From the NCBI GenBank assembly GCA_963825595.1, contig CAWGUE010000008.1, positions 124,001 through 188,000 of the forward strand: a DNA stretch of 64,000 nucleotides, written 5' to 3'. Each line of letters begins with the position of its first letter. Position 1 is the stretch's first letter. The translations under genes were made by a program, and so were the position numbers. The notes below the pieces were generated by a model. The model worked only from the letters and a program-made list of their open reading frames with translations. It ran no database searches and was not told where the DNA came from. The DNA is from JARFQH01 sp963825595. Lineage in GTDB: Bacteria > Desulfobacterota > Desulfobacteria > Desulfobacterales > SG8-13. This document shows positions 55,239-64,000 of this stretch, piece after piece.

Positions 55239-56455
55239 TTGTGCAGAAGTACGGTGGAACCTCCGTTGCGGATTTGGAGCGGATACGCAATGTTGCCAAA
55301 CGGGTGGCGTTTGCCTATGACGGCGGTAACAATGTCGTGGTGGTTATTTCGGCCATGGCCGGGGTCACCGACGGTCTGACCAAAATGGCGTCTCAAATCA
55401 GCAACAGACCCGAGAAAAGAGAGTTGGACGTTCTGCTGGCTACCGGCGAACAAACCACTGCCGCCCTGCTGGCTCTGACACTGAACGAAATGAATTATCC
55501 AGCCCGTTCATTGCTCGGATTTCAGGCCGAAGTACGCACCAACTGCGACTATGGTAATGCGCGCATTTTGGACATCGGCACCGAACGCGTCAGACAGCTG
55601 ATGACCGGTCGCAACATCGTCGTCGTGGCGGGTTTCCAGGGCTGTGACCCTAATGGCAACATCACCACATTGGGCCGCGGTGGTTCGGATACTTCGGCCG
55701 TGGCCATCGCGGCCGCGTTGAAGGCGGATATTTGTGAAATCTTCACTGACGTTGACGGCATTTATACCGCCGATCCCAACATCTGCCCCAAGGCCCGTAA
55801 ACTGAAAATGGTATCTTACGACGAAATGCTGAACATGGCCAGCCTGGGTGCCAAGGTCCTGCAGATTCGATCGGTGGGATTTGCAAAGAAATATAACGTT
55901 CGCGTACACGTCAGATCATCCTTTAACGAAGAGGAAGGAACCATGGTCATTAATGAAGATGCCGGCATGGAAAAACTGATCGTTACGGCGGTGACACACG
56001 ATAAAAACCAAGCCCGCATCACACTCAAAAAAGTTCCCGACCAACCGGGAATTGCGGCTAAAATCTTCACCCCCATCGCCGAGGCGGGAATCATCGTGGA
56101 CATGATCATTCAAAACACCCGCGCCAAGGGTAAGACTGATCTGACATTCACGGTGCCGGTCACGGATTATGAACGGGCCATGGAAATCGAGAAGGTTGTG
56201 GCCCGGGAGATCGGAGCCGAAAAAGTGTTCGGCGGCAAAAATATCGCCAAAGTTTCAGTAATCGGGGTGGGTATGCGTAACCACTCCGGGGTGGCCTCCA
56301 CCATGTTCAATGTTCTGGCCGAAGAAAACGTCAACATTAGCATGATCAGCACATCCGAAATCCGGATCTCCTGCGTTATCGAGGAAAAATATACCGAACT
56401 GGCCGTGCGGGTTCTGCACACGGCCTTTGGGTTGGACCGGGAAAATAACGCGTAA
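55229..56455 (+). CDS. lysC: Aspartate kinase
   Basis: First step of the lysine/threonine/methionine pathway. 408 residues. VQKYGGTSVADLERI at the N terminus, GRGGSDTSAVAIAAAL (~150-165), FTDVDGIYTADPNICPKA, then two ACT domains (~265-400) that usually sense lysine and/or threonine. GAGGAG upstream of ATG within tsaE. Probable cotranscription nnr-tsaE-lysC. Confidence 0.95.
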   Translation: MGLIVQKYGGTSVADLERIRNVAKRVAFAYDGGNNVVVVISAMAGVTDGLTKMASQISNRPEKRELDVLLATGEQTTAALLALTLNEMNYPARSLLGFQAEVRTNCDYGNARILDIGTERVRQLMTGRNIVVVAGFQGCDPNGNITTLGRGGSDTSAVAIAAALKADICEIFTDVDGIYTADPNICPKARKLKMVSYDEMLNMASLGAKVLQIRSVGFAKKYNVRVHVRSSFNEEEGTMVINEDAGMEKLIVTAVTHDKNQARITLKKVPDQPGIAAKIFTPIAEAGIIVDMIIQNTRAKGKTDLTFTVPVTDYERAMEIEKVVAREIGAEKVFGGKNIAKVSVIGVGMRNHSGVASTMFNVLAEENVNISMISTSEIRISCVIEEKYTELAVRVLHTAFGLDRENNA

Positions 56456-56527
56456 ATTTGCAACCATTTTCAGGTATGCTGAAATATGGCGTGCGATTAA
56501 TTCCATAAACTCGGTGTTGCACTAACA

Positions 56528-56623
56528 GTGAAAAAATTCAGCTCCGATCAATTGATCACCGTGCTGCTTCTGATTTTGTTGATGCTCGGTGTGATCCTTT
56601 ACCGGCAGCTGACCTTCTTCTAA
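56528..56623 (+). CDS. Possible single-helix small membrane protein
   Basis: 31 codons from GTG: MKKFSSDQLITVLLLILLML, then GVILYRQLTFF. A single hydrophobic helix with a positive N terminus is clear, but there is no good ribosome binding site, so expression is doubtful. Lies between lysC and the arginine decarboxylase. The spacer 56624-56884 has nothing else identified. Confidence 0.35.
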   Translation: MKKFSSDQLITVLLLILLMLGVILYRQLTFF

Positions 56624-56884
56624 TTTGTCACGGCACCGTTCCGAATTCGGTAGTCCTGCGCATCGAACATGCAATTAGAAATCAAAGGAATATAATGACA
56701 AGCGCCAAAAACCAATGCGCATCACGGCAGAATTTCTTACGGCCGTCTCTCCGGAATGGATTGCCATCCACAAGGTCACCATCGTCGGCGTTGCCCGTCT
56801 GTTGACGGCGGATAGAAAATCCAGTAGATTTGCTCCCTTTTTGACAGGACAGTCAATACAGCGTGCCGGAAAGGAACCCTGAAT

Positions 56885-57439
56885 TTGGAAAATCTTACCC
56901 CCAGGAGAATTTTTTTCACCAAAGGCGTCGGTTATCATCGCAATAAACTTCAGAGTTTTGAACTGGCGCTTCGTGACGCCGGTATTGAAAAATGCAATCT
57001 GGTCTACGTATCCAGTATCTTTCCACCGGACTGCAAGATCATATCACGGGAGGCCGGCATCAAAGCGCTCAAGCCCGGCCAGATCACATTTGCGGTTTTG
57101 GCGCGTGAAGACACGAATGAACCCAATCGCCTGGTCTCGGCCGCCATCGGACTGGCACGACCCAAAAATCATGAGCAGTATGGGTACATCTCCGAGCATC
57201 ACGGGTTTGGGGCAACGATGAAGAAATCGGCCGATTTCGCCGAGGATCTCGCGGCGACCATGCTGGCATCAACTTTGGGAATAGAATTGGACCCGAATGT
57301 GGCCTGGAACGAACGCAAACAGGTTTATCAGGTTGGCCAGAGACTGTTTGTCACCCGCAGCGTCGCCCAGTCGGCCAAAGGACATAAGAACGGCCTTTGG
57401 ACCATCGTTATTGCCGCAGCCGTCATGCTCCTGACTTGA
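56885..57439 (+). CDS. Pyruvoyl-dependent arginine decarboxylase
   Basis: Converts arginine to agmatine. 184 residues, TTG start after AAAGGAA. The proenzyme cleavage site is YVSSIFPPDC: cleavage between S43 and S44 would give the pyruvoyl group at S44. GYISEHHGFG and AEDLAATMLASTLG are conserved. First enzyme of the polyamine cluster (agmatinase and a deoxyhypusine-synthase-like enzyme follow). Confidence 0.92.
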   Translation: MENLTPRRIFFTKGVGYHRNKLQSFELALRDAGIEKCNLVYVSSIFPPDCKIISREAGIKALKPGQITFAVLAREDTNEPNRLVSAAIGLARPKNHEQYGYISEHHGFGATMKKSADFAEDLAATMLASTLGIELDPNVAWNERKQVYQVGQRLFVTRSVAQSAKGHKNGLWTIVIAAAVMLLT

Positions 57440-57502
57440 GCCGCTCAAAGCATCAGCGATAGTGTCCGAAGGCCAAACAGAACCAATAGAGGACATCTCG
57501 TC

Positions 57503-58573
57503 ATGCCGTCCCGCTCGATGTTCAAAGATCATCCGGATATTGTTCCCCCCTATCTTGCGGATAAAATGACCGTTACCGAACTGGTCGACACGATGGGTCA
57601 GACATCCTTTGAGGCCAGAAATGTATTCCGCGCGGCCCGGCTGTTGACCCGCATGGTGACAGAAGATGACACTATCTGGCTCGGCATCGCCGGTGCCGGC
57701 ATTGCCGGTGGAATGGGGGGCATGATTGTTTCCCTCATCGAAGCCGGTGTCATTGACGTGATCTGTTCAACCGGCGCCCAAGTTTACCACGACTTGCATT
57801 TCGCCTTCGGACTTCCGGTAAAAGCCATTTCACCCGCATGGGACGACGATGCCTTGCGGCGACATGGGGACACACGCATTTACGACATCGGTATCCGGGA
57901 AAAAGAAACCCTCGAAGCCCAGGATGAGATCATTCGTCGCTTCGTACAGGAACGCTATCAAAAGCACCTGGCTGGAAAACCGTTGTCCAGTTGGGAATTC
58001 AACCGGGCGCTGGGTCACTGGGTCATCGAAAAGGGCACATACCCCCGGCGCAGCTTTGTCGCCGCTGCTGCCGAACACGGCGTCCCCATATTCTGGGATT
58101 CATTGGCCAACCATTCCATCGCCATGAATCTCGTACTGACTGACCGCCTGGGGTTTCCAGTTGTCCTGTCTGCACAAAAGGATATCTTTGACTCGGCTGC
58201 CATTGTCTTCGCCTCCGCTCAGACCGGCTTCGTTGAACTGGGCGGTGGCGGGCCCAAGAACTTCATTCAGCAAACCAGCCCAACCATCAGCCAAATACTC
58301 GGCGTCGATTTCGAAGGCGCCGATCGCGGCCTTCAAATCGGAACGGCGCTCGAAAGGGAGGGCAGCTTGTCCGGTTGTACCTTCAGCGAATCGGTGACCT
58401 GGGGCAAATACCGAAGGGCAGACGACGAAAAACTGGTCCAAATCTGGGGCGAATACAGTGTTATCTTTCCCATTCTGGCGGCCTATGTGTTAGAAAACTG
58501 TAACGAAGGGTCGCCGAAAAACATGAGCGCGCAAATGCCGACATTTATAAAAAAATTGGAGCAGGCCCTTTGA
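57503..58573 (+). CDS. Deoxyhypusine synthase-like protein
   Basis: 356 residues of the NAD-dependent DHS fold (FGLPVKAISPAWDDD; GVPIFWDSLANHSIA; FVELGGGGPKNFIQQTSP). The Lys that forms the covalent intermediate in DHS corresponds to K252 in GGGGPKNF. Bacteria lack eIF5A, and bacterial relatives act as homospermidine synthases or have unknown roles. Its place between arginine decarboxylase and agmatinase argues for polyamine synthesis. Its stop overlaps the speB start (TTGA). Confidence 0.88.
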   Translation: MPSRSMFKDHPDIVPPYLADKMTVTELVDTMGQTSFEARNVFRAARLLTRMVTEDDTIWLGIAGAGIAGGMGGMIVSLIEAGVIDVICSTGAQVYHDLHFAFGLPVKAISPAWDDDALRRHGDTRIYDIGIREKETLEAQDEIIRRFVQERYQKHLAGKPLSSWEFNRALGHWVIEKGTYPRRSFVAAAAEHGVPIFWDSLANHSIAMNLVLTDRLGFPVVLSAQKDIFDSAAIVFASAQTGFVELGGGGPKNFIQQTSPTISQILGVDFEGADRGLQIGTALEREGSLSGCTFSESVTWGKYRRADDEKLVQIWGEYSVIFPILAAYVLENCNEGSPKNMSAQMPTFIKKLEQAL

Positions 58574-59490
58574 AACTGCACCCCCGACCGTTTCTTGATC
58601 CCGGTCATGAGTATACCGACTTCGACCGGGCCGCGGTGGTGATCCTGCCGGTCCCCTACGAGGGCGGTGTGAGCTACGGAACCGGCACCGCCCAGGCGCC
58701 TGAGGCCGTCATAGCCGCTTCGCATCAACTGGAACTCTATGATGAAGTTCTGAAGGGCGAGCCTTTCCGCATGGGAATCGCAACGGTAGTGCCGCCCACT
58801 TTACCGACTGACCCCGCAGGTGTGCAGGCGACGGTTTACCGGTGCGCCGCTGAACTGGTCGATCAGGGTAAATTCGTGGTCCTTATCGGCGGCGATCATT
58901 CGGTCAGCAGTGGCTTCGCCCGGGCCCTGCATGCGAAGCACGGTTCGTTATCGGTGATCCAGATCGACGCTCATGCCGATCTGCGGGATACTTATGAAAA
59001 CAGCCGCTTGAGCCATGCGTGTGTGATGTCCCGCATTCGGGAACTGACGGAAAGCACCCTCCAAATCGGCATTAGAAGCCTATCCGGAGAGGAAGCGCAC
59101 CGCATTGAACGCGAAAACCTGGCGGTATGCACCATGTCGATGTATCGCAGGGGTGATTTCGATATCGATGCGGCCATCGACGCGCTGCAGGATCCGATTT
59201 TTTTGACTGTTGATGTGGACGCATTTGACTGGAGCGTCATTCAAAGCACCGGCACCCCCGAGCCCGGCGGATTCTACTGGGACGAGGCATTGGAACTGTT
59301 GGGAAAAATTTTCGATCGCAGAACTGTTGTCGGATTCGATGTCGTGGAGCTTTCCGCCCAGGCTCATGATGCCAACTCACCCTTTGCCGTGGCAAAAATG
59401 ATCTACAAGATGTTAGGTTTCAAACTGGCAACCGCCGTTCGCAAGGGGCCGCTCAATTGGCCGGAACGACCTCACGGGAACATCTTCTGA
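58570..59490 (+). CDS. speB: Agmatinase
   Basis: Hydrolyses agmatine to putrescine and urea. 306 residues, TTG start overlapping the previous stop, with GGAG upstream. Binuclear Mn ligands are all present: GGDHSVS, DAHADLRD, VDVDAFD. The sequence around the last motif (WSVIQSTGTPEPGG) fits the ureohydrolase family. With the two preceding genes this gives arginine to agmatine to putrescine, then a larger polyamine. Confidence 0.9.
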   Translation: MKLHPRPFLDPGHEYTDFDRAAVVILPVPYEGGVSYGTGTAQAPEAVIAASHQLELYDEVLKGEPFRMGIATVVPPTLPTDPAGVQATVYRCAAELVDQGKFVVLIGGDHSVSSGFARALHAKHGSLSVIQIDAHADLRDTYENSRLSHACVMSRIRELTESTLQIGIRSLSGEEAHRIERENLAVCTMSMYRRGDFDIDAAIDALQDPIFLTVDVDAFDWSVIQSTGTPEPGGFYWDEALELLGKIFDRRTVVGFDVVELSAQAHDANSPFAVAKMIYKMLGFKLATAVRKGPLNWPERPHGNIF

Positions 59491-59573
59491 TAAAAGTCAA
59501 ACCCCGCACCGGTCCCTCATTTGCGCACGGCAAAAAGGGATTTCCAGGGCTCAACCGTGTCACGGACGCTGAA

Positions 59574-60245
59574 TCAGCCCGCCGACAACGCTTGAAATAT
59601 TTCTTCGTTTGTCCGCTGAACGGCCTCGGCAATATCAGCCGCCCTCAGGATCGGACGACCGATGACCAGAAGGTCGGCACCGTTTGCCACCGCCTGAGCG
59701 GGTGTTGCCGTCCGTTCCTGGTCGTCGGCTTTCAGATACCAGAGCGGCCGGATGCCGGGACAGATTTTTTTTATGGCAACGCTGCGAATCCGGTGCAAAT
59801 CAGCCGCCGAACAGACGAGGTATTCATACCGCGACACGGCATCCGCGGCCATCCACTCGACCATCTGAGCCAGGGTTTCACCCTTGTAGTACCGTTTGAA
59901 TACCTTATGTTCCATGGAGGTGAGGATCGTCACTCCGGCTATGTGATCGCGCGGCAGTCCATGGTTGGGCGGATCGTACCCAGAGGTACAGTGGACCGTC
60001 GTAATATCGGCTCCGGCAGCGATATGAAGCGACAGGGATTCGGTCATCGCACTGGGAATATCGTAGAGTTTAAAGTCGAGCATGACTCTGCCGTAGTCTC
60101 TGATGTCGGTCAATACATTCAAACCGTGCTCGAGAATGCTGCGGCGAATCTTGTATCCCCACACCAGGTCTTTGGTCTTGGTCATGACCTCGCGCGCCTG
60201 AGCCCATGTAACGTGGTCCAGTGGTAGAATGATTCTGCTGTTCAT
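59574..60245 (-). CDS. pyrF: Orotidine 5'-phosphate decarboxylase
   Basis: Last step of UMP synthesis. 223 residues, GGAGG before ATG. Active site D-x-K-x-x-D is LDFKLYDIPSAM; the substrate-binding Lys is in WGYKIRRSIL; CPGIRP and VIGRPI phosphate-binding loops are present. Somewhat divergent around the loops but all key residues remain. Converges with speB. Confidence 0.88.
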   Translation of the reverse strand: MNSRIILPLDHVTWAQAREVMTKTKDLVWGYKIRRSILEHGLNVLTDIRDYGRVMLDFKLYDIPSAMTESLSLHIAAGADITTVHCTSGYDPPNHGLPRDHIAGVTILTSMEHKVFKRYYKGETLAQMVEWMAADAVSRYEYLVCSAADLHRIRSVAIKKICPGIRPLWYLKADDQERTATPAQAVANGADLLVIGRPILRAADIAEAVQRTNEEIFQALSAG

Positions 60246-60450
60246 CTGCCCTCCAATTCAAAACCATAAATATCGCTTTTATGGTGAGTTACATATAGAT
60301 ATGCCTAAGATCCGAGAGTGCCCCGTCGGGCACTGCCGGTTTGGTCACCTATCATCGGTGAGGCCGTCGATGCGGAATAAACAGACCATAAACGAAAAAG
60401 ATTTCGACATAAAGAGCTTTATGAAACTTCTGTTCTTTCAAAACAATCTA

Positions 60451-60480
60451 TTGAAATAATGGACTTTTTAATGATATAAG
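60451..60480 (+). promoter_or_regulatory. Possible promoter of the CheD-HDOD/selA unit
   Basis: TTGAAA (60451-60456), 18-bp spacer, TATAAG (60475-60480). It lies ~58 bp before the chosen start codon. The 292-bp spacer from pyrF holds nothing else identified. Confidence 0.45.
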
Positions 60481-60537
60481 AGATTGTTTGTCTATCGTAT
60501 TCAGGAAATGACGATCACATTTGATCACCGGGGCCCT

Positions 60538-61896
60538 ATGAGTATTGAAGTGCAGCAACAGACGATACCCTCCGGAAGTTATTGGGTCGGGGCAACCGGG
60601 CCGACGCTTCTCCAGTCCTTCCTCGGCACCTGCGTGGGTGTTGCCGCGTATGATCCCCAAGTCGGCATCGGTGGGATGATTCACCTGCTGCTGCCCGAAC
60701 CGGTTGGATCCGGTGCAGAGCAGATCGACGCCCGTTATGCCCGCACCGGTATACCCCTGTTCCTCCGCGAGCTTTACCAGGCCGGTGCCACCCGGGATAA
60801 CCTGACCGCCGTTATCGCCGGCGGCGCTCTCGTGGGCCCCCTGAGCACAACCGATCTGGATTTGAACATCGGCGGCCGCACGGCTGAAGTGGTCAATGGG
60901 CTGCTGGCCGAGGAGGGCATCTCCATCGCGCACTGGGAAACCGGCGGTTTCTTCACCTGTAGCTTGAGTCTCGACATGTCGACGTTCTCGTATCGCATCG
61001 AGCCTGTCGGTAGAGAGGATAACCACACTGAGGTATCGGTAAAACCCGCCTCGCGCGAAGATATCCTGTTGGTCATGGAAAGCATCCAACCGATTCCGCA
61101 GGTGGCGCTGAAAATCTTGCACATGATCGACACCGGATCGTGCGACACCCAAGCGATTGCCGAGGAAATAAAAAAGGACCAGGTCATCAGTGCCCGAACG
61201 ATCCAGCTTTGCAACTCGGCCCTGTTTGCCAAGAAAAACAGGATCGAATCTCTCGACCACGCCCTGGTTTACCTTGGTGAAAACCTATTCGTGCGAATGA
61301 TCATTTCGGCAGCGGTCGAGAATTTCTTCGACGCTTCCGCGCGGGGATATTCCCTTTGCATGGGCGGCCTCTTTCATCATGCCGTCGGCACGGCGGTCAT
61401 TGCCGAGAAAATCGCTCATTTTACGGGGGCTGCCGAACCTTCCACAGCATACACGGCCGGGTTGCTCCACGATATTGGCAAGGTGGTGCTCGATCAGAAT
61501 ATTGCATCGGCCTACCCGCTCTTCTACCGCAGAATCAATCGCGAAGACGAACTGTCGACCCAGGTCGAAAAAGACCTGTTCGGCATCGACCACACGGTTA
61601 TCGGTAGCAAACTCGCCGATATGTGGGCCTTTCCGGAGTCTCTGAAAGACTGCATCGCATGCCACCACGAACCTGAAAAGGCTCCTCAGCATACCCGGCT
61701 GGTACATATCGTCTATCTGGCCGATCTCCTTATGGCCAGGTTCAACACCGGCCTGGAGTTGGAGGGTATGGGTGGAGGGTCCATAGAAGATCGGCTGCAC
61801 CGGGTGGACCTCAAACCCGGAGACCTTACGGCCATCATCGACCTCATTCCAAATGCACTTTTCAGCACCGATGCCGATACAGCTCTGCCGGGGTAA
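60538..61896 (+). CDS. CheD-HDOD fusion protein
   Basis: 452 residues from the ATG at 60538 (an ATG at 60508 is possible). N-terminal CheD-like domain (~1-165): FLGTCVGVAAYDP with the catalytic Cys at 32, and GGMIHLLLPEP with the His at 49, matching the Cys-His-Thr deamidase pattern of chemoreceptor glutamine deamidases. C-terminal HDOD domain (~170-370), beginning at a MESIQPIPQVALKIL-type helix and containing AGLLHDIGKVVL. It may link chemotaxis adaptation to a signalling HDOD output. It sits 5 nt before selA. Confidence 0.82.
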   Translation: MSIEVQQQTIPSGSYWVGATGPTLLQSFLGTCVGVAAYDPQVGIGGMIHLLLPEPVGSGAEQIDARYARTGIPLFLRELYQAGATRDNLTAVIAGGALVGPLSTTDLDLNIGGRTAEVVNGLLAEEGISIAHWETGGFFTCSLSLDMSTFSYRIEPVGREDNHTEVSVKPASREDILLVMESIQPIPQVALKILHMIDTGSCDTQAIAEEIKKDQVISARTIQLCNSALFAKKNRIESLDHALVYLGENLFVRMIISAAVENFFDASARGYSLCMGGLFHHAVGTAVIAEKIAHFTGAAEPSTAYTAGLLHDIGKVVLDQNIASAYPLFYRRINREDELSTQVEKDLFGIDHTVIGSKLADMWAFPESLKDCIACHHEPEKAPQHTRLVHIVYLADLLMARFNTGLELEGMGGGSIEDRLHRVDLKPGDLTAIIDLIPNALFSTDADTALPG

Positions 61897-61901
61897 CGGT
61901 T

Positions 61902-63326
61902 ATGAACCTGAGTGATCACCAAAAAGAAAACTTGCGCAAACTCCCCGGAGTCGACGTCATTCTCGAAAGGGTCAAGGCAGACCCGTTTTTCGACGACATT
62001 CCGCGATCCGTTCTGATCCGTGCCATCCGGTCCGTACTCGAAGAGCGACGGCAAATTATCGTCCAGGATGGCCACGCGCGCCCCCCTGAAGACAATCTCT
62101 CCGAGCGGGCGATTACAGCAAGTGTCAAGCGGACCGTCGAGCAGGCATCGGCTCTGAATCTGCGCCGCACCATCAATGCCACCGGCATTGTCGTTCATAC
62201 GAATCTGGGACGGTCGCTCCTGGCCGAAGCCGCCATTGAGAACCTTATTCAGATAAGCAGCCGGTACTCGAACCTGGAATATGACCTGAAAAAAGGGAAG
62301 CGCGGATCCCGTTACGCCGCCGTGGAAGATATTATCTGTGAAATCAGCGGCGCCGAAGCCGCCATGGTTGTCAACAATAATGCCGGTGCCGTCCTGCTGG
62401 CGCTCGAGACCGTGGCCAGAAATAAAAAGGTCATCGTTTCCAGGGGAGAGTTGGTGGAAATCGGCGGATCATTCCGAATACCGGACGTTATGGCCAAGAG
62501 CGGTGGCATTTTGTGCGAGGTTGGCACCACCAATCGCACGCACCTCAGGGATTATGAAAATGCCATCGACGACCAAACCGCCCTGCTGCTCAAAGTTCAC
62601 AAAAGCAATTACAGTGTCGTCGGATTTTCAGCCGAAGTGCCCCTCAGGGATCTCGTTACCCTGGGTCGCAAATACAACCTTCCGGTCATGGAAGACCTTG
62701 GCAGTGGGACCTTTGTCGACTTTTCTCGGTACGGTCTGATGAAAGAGCCGACAGTACAGGAATCCGTCGCTGCCGGTGCCGAAATCATCACCTTCAGCAG
62801 TGACAAGTTGCTGGGCGGTCCTCAGGCCGGTATAATTGTCGGTATGATCGACACCATCAACCGCATCAAAGGAAATCCGATCAATCGGGCCCTGCGAATC
62901 GACAAAATGACGCTCGCGGCTTTAGAGGTCACATTGCGGCTCTATCGGGATCCCGAAAAAGCGGTTCAGACGATCCCCACACTGCGTATGCTGCTGCTGC
63001 CTGTGGCGGAGCTTGAAGAAAAAGCCGACCGGTTGAAAAAACTTCTTGAAGGGGTCGGTGAGGGTCGTCTGGCGATCCGGGCGCTCGATCTGTCGTCTCG
63101 GCCCGGCGGCGGTTCAATGCCGATGCTGGAACTGCCCAGTAAATGCCTCGGCCTAAAAGTGAGCGGGATGTCGGTCAATGCGATTGAAAAGGCCATGCGC
63201 CGTCACATCCCCCCTATTATCGGCAGAATCGAAGAGGACATGTACATCATGGATATGCGCACTATCCAAGATGACGAACTGGAGATCATTCAGAACGCAT
63301 TTCAAACCATACTGCAGAAGGACTGA
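61902..63326 (+). CDS. selA: L-seryl-tRNA(Sec) selenium transferase
   Basis: PLP enzyme that converts Ser-tRNA(Sec) to Sec-tRNA(Sec) with selenophosphate. 474 residues, normal. Conserved INATGIVVHTNLGRSLL (~90-106), NNNAGAVLLAL, RGELVEIGGSFRIPDVM and the PLP lysine K302 in FSSDKLLGGPQAG. Shows that this organism decodes UGA as selenocysteine, supporting the candidate at 30749. selB is expected just beyond the window. Confidence 0.95.
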   Translation: MNLSDHQKENLRKLPGVDVILERVKADPFFDDIPRSVLIRAIRSVLEERRQIIVQDGHARPPEDNLSERAITASVKRTVEQASALNLRRTINATGIVVHTNLGRSLLAEAAIENLIQISSRYSNLEYDLKKGKRGSRYAAVEDIICEISGAEAAMVVNNNAGAVLLALETVARNKKVIVSRGELVEIGGSFRIPDVMAKSGGILCEVGTTNRTHLRDYENAIDDQTALLLKVHKSNYSVVGFSAEVPLRDLVTLGRKYNLPVMEDLGSGTFVDFSRYGLMKEPTVQESVAAGAEIITFSSDKLLGGPQAGIIVGMIDTINRIKGNPINRALRIDKMTLAALEVTLRLYRDPEKAVQTIPTLRMLLLPVAELEEKADRLKKLLEGVGEGRLAIRALDLSSRPGGGSMPMLELPSKCLGLKVSGMSVNAIEKAMRRHIPPIIGRIEEDMYIMDMRTIQDDELEIIQNAFQTILQKD

Positions 63327-63328
63327 AA

Positions 63329-64000
63329 ATGACCCAGGATTCGAAAGACTTGAGACTCGACCTACCGGCTGCCCGCAACTTCATCATCTCCAAAGCGCAC
63401 ACCGTGACCAAACCGACGTGCAACCCTACCATCGAACCGGATGAAAACGGCGGACTTCTATCGACCTATCCCCATCTGCTCAAGGGCAAGTCCCTGATGA
63501 TACGTTCCATGAGCCGCCTGGAGGAAGTTTCCGTTTTCGGCACCGCCATGGTTCAAATCGACGGAATCCAATCCGAACCAAATTCAGTCTGTGGCGCCGT
63601 CTCTCGTGACATTCAGCTCAAGGTTGCCCAGGCCATAGAAGCCGCCTGCCAGTCAGTGGATGGTTTGTGGGGGCTTTCCGACAACGCTGCCTTCGGATGT
63701 TTTTTCCCCGGATGCAACCAGACGGAAACTGTAGATCTGGCCGGCAGGATCAAGAGTATATTGGCCGCAGGCTGCCATCATACCGTAACGATCGGTATCG
63801 CCGCTTTCCCCACGCTCGGCTACAAGAAAGACCAAATCCTCGAAAACGCCGGCAAGGCGCTGGAACATGCGAAGTTCTTCGGATCCGACAGCCTGGTTTG
63901 CTTCGACGCCATCAGCCTCAATATCAGCGGTGACAGGCTTTATGACGACGGCGATTTCCAGGGGGCCATCAACGAATTCAACACCGCTCTTTTGATCGAT
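63329..64000 (+). CDS. Protein with degenerate GGDEF domain and TPR-like start (cut by window edge)
   Basis: ATG 2 nt after the selA stop; 224 codons visible. From ~65 the pattern follows a GGDEF fold (GTAMVQIDGI; TVTIGIAAFP; ILENAGKALEHAKFFGSD), but the signature itself is replaced by GLSDNAAF (115-122), so cyclase activity is unlikely. The last ~30 residues (ISGDRLYDDGDFQGAINEFNTALLID) start a TPR. Cotranscribed with selA; role unknown. Confidence 0.65.
   Translation, partial: MTQDSKDLRLDLPAARNFIISKAHTVTKPTCNPTIEPDENGGLLSTYPHLLKGKSLMIRSMSRLEEVSVFGTAMVQIDGIQSEPNSVCGAVSRDIQLKVAQAIEAACQSVDGLWGLSDNAAFGCFFPGCNQTETVDLAGRIKSILAAGCHHTVTIGIAAFPTLGYKKDQILENAGKALEHAKFFGSDSLVCFDAISLNISGDRLYDDGDFQGAINEFNTALLID

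Overview
The window looks like a chromosomal segment of a Gram-negative, sulfate-reducer-type deltaproteobacterium (Desulfobacterota, probably Desulfobacterales). The basis is the gene content and order: a continuous rpoB-rpoC-rpsL-rpsG-tuf-S10 block, a PxxKW cysteine-rich protein, selenocysteine machinery, a pyruvoyl arginine decarboxylase/deoxyhypusine-synthase-like polyamine set, and flagellar regulation. Genus cannot be decided from the sequence alone. Nothing suggests a plasmid or prophage.

Region 1 (1-22854, all minus strand) is the translation/transcription core. Read in the direction of transcription it is: promoter, tRNA-Thr(UGU), tRNA-Tyr, tRNA-Gly(UCC), tRNA-Thr(GGU), tuf, rpmG, tRNA-Trp, secE, nusG, rplK, rplA, rplJ, rplL, rpoB, rpoC, rpsL, rpsG, tuf (second, identical copy), rpsJ, rplC, rplD, rplW, rplB, rpsS, rplV, rpsC, rplP, rpmC, rpsQ (cut by the window edge). 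fusA is missing from its usual place between rpsG and tuf. RpoC carries an extra ~98-residue segment that reads as a parvulin (PpiC/SurA-type) peptidyl-prolyl isomerase domain.

Region 2 (23 kb-36.5 kb) is mixed housekeeping: a LysM lytic transglycosylase, a MazG-like protein, a nucleotide-sugar dehydrogenase, a P-loop NTPase, an RsuA/RluB-type pseudouridine synthase, argJ, a tiny dual-CxxC gene with an in-frame UGA followed by a SECIS-like hairpin (candidate selenoprotein), an AEC transporter, truA, a CLC chloride channel and a class I/II aminotransferase.

Region 3 (36.5-52 kb) holds a PxxKW protein with its own promoter and terminator, group II phosphofructokinase and class II aldolase, an LpoA-like lipoprotein, a GAF/HD-GYP protein, a sigma-28 promoter ahead of a FlgM-like gene, mazG and cvpA, and the phoH-pgpH-ybeY cluster.

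Region 4 (52-64 kb) holds pdxJ, nnrED, tsaE, lysC, a polyamine operon (arginine decarboxylase, deoxyhypusine-synthase-like protein, agmatinase), pyrF, a CheD-HDOD fusion, selA and a truncated protein with a degenerate GGDEF domain and a TPR-like end. selA supports the selenoprotein reading of the UGA gene in region 2.

A ~205-bp MITE-like repeat with terminal inverted repeats and internal hairpins occurs three times (19.4, 44.7 and 51.9 kb). One copy lies inside the core operon between nusG and rplK.
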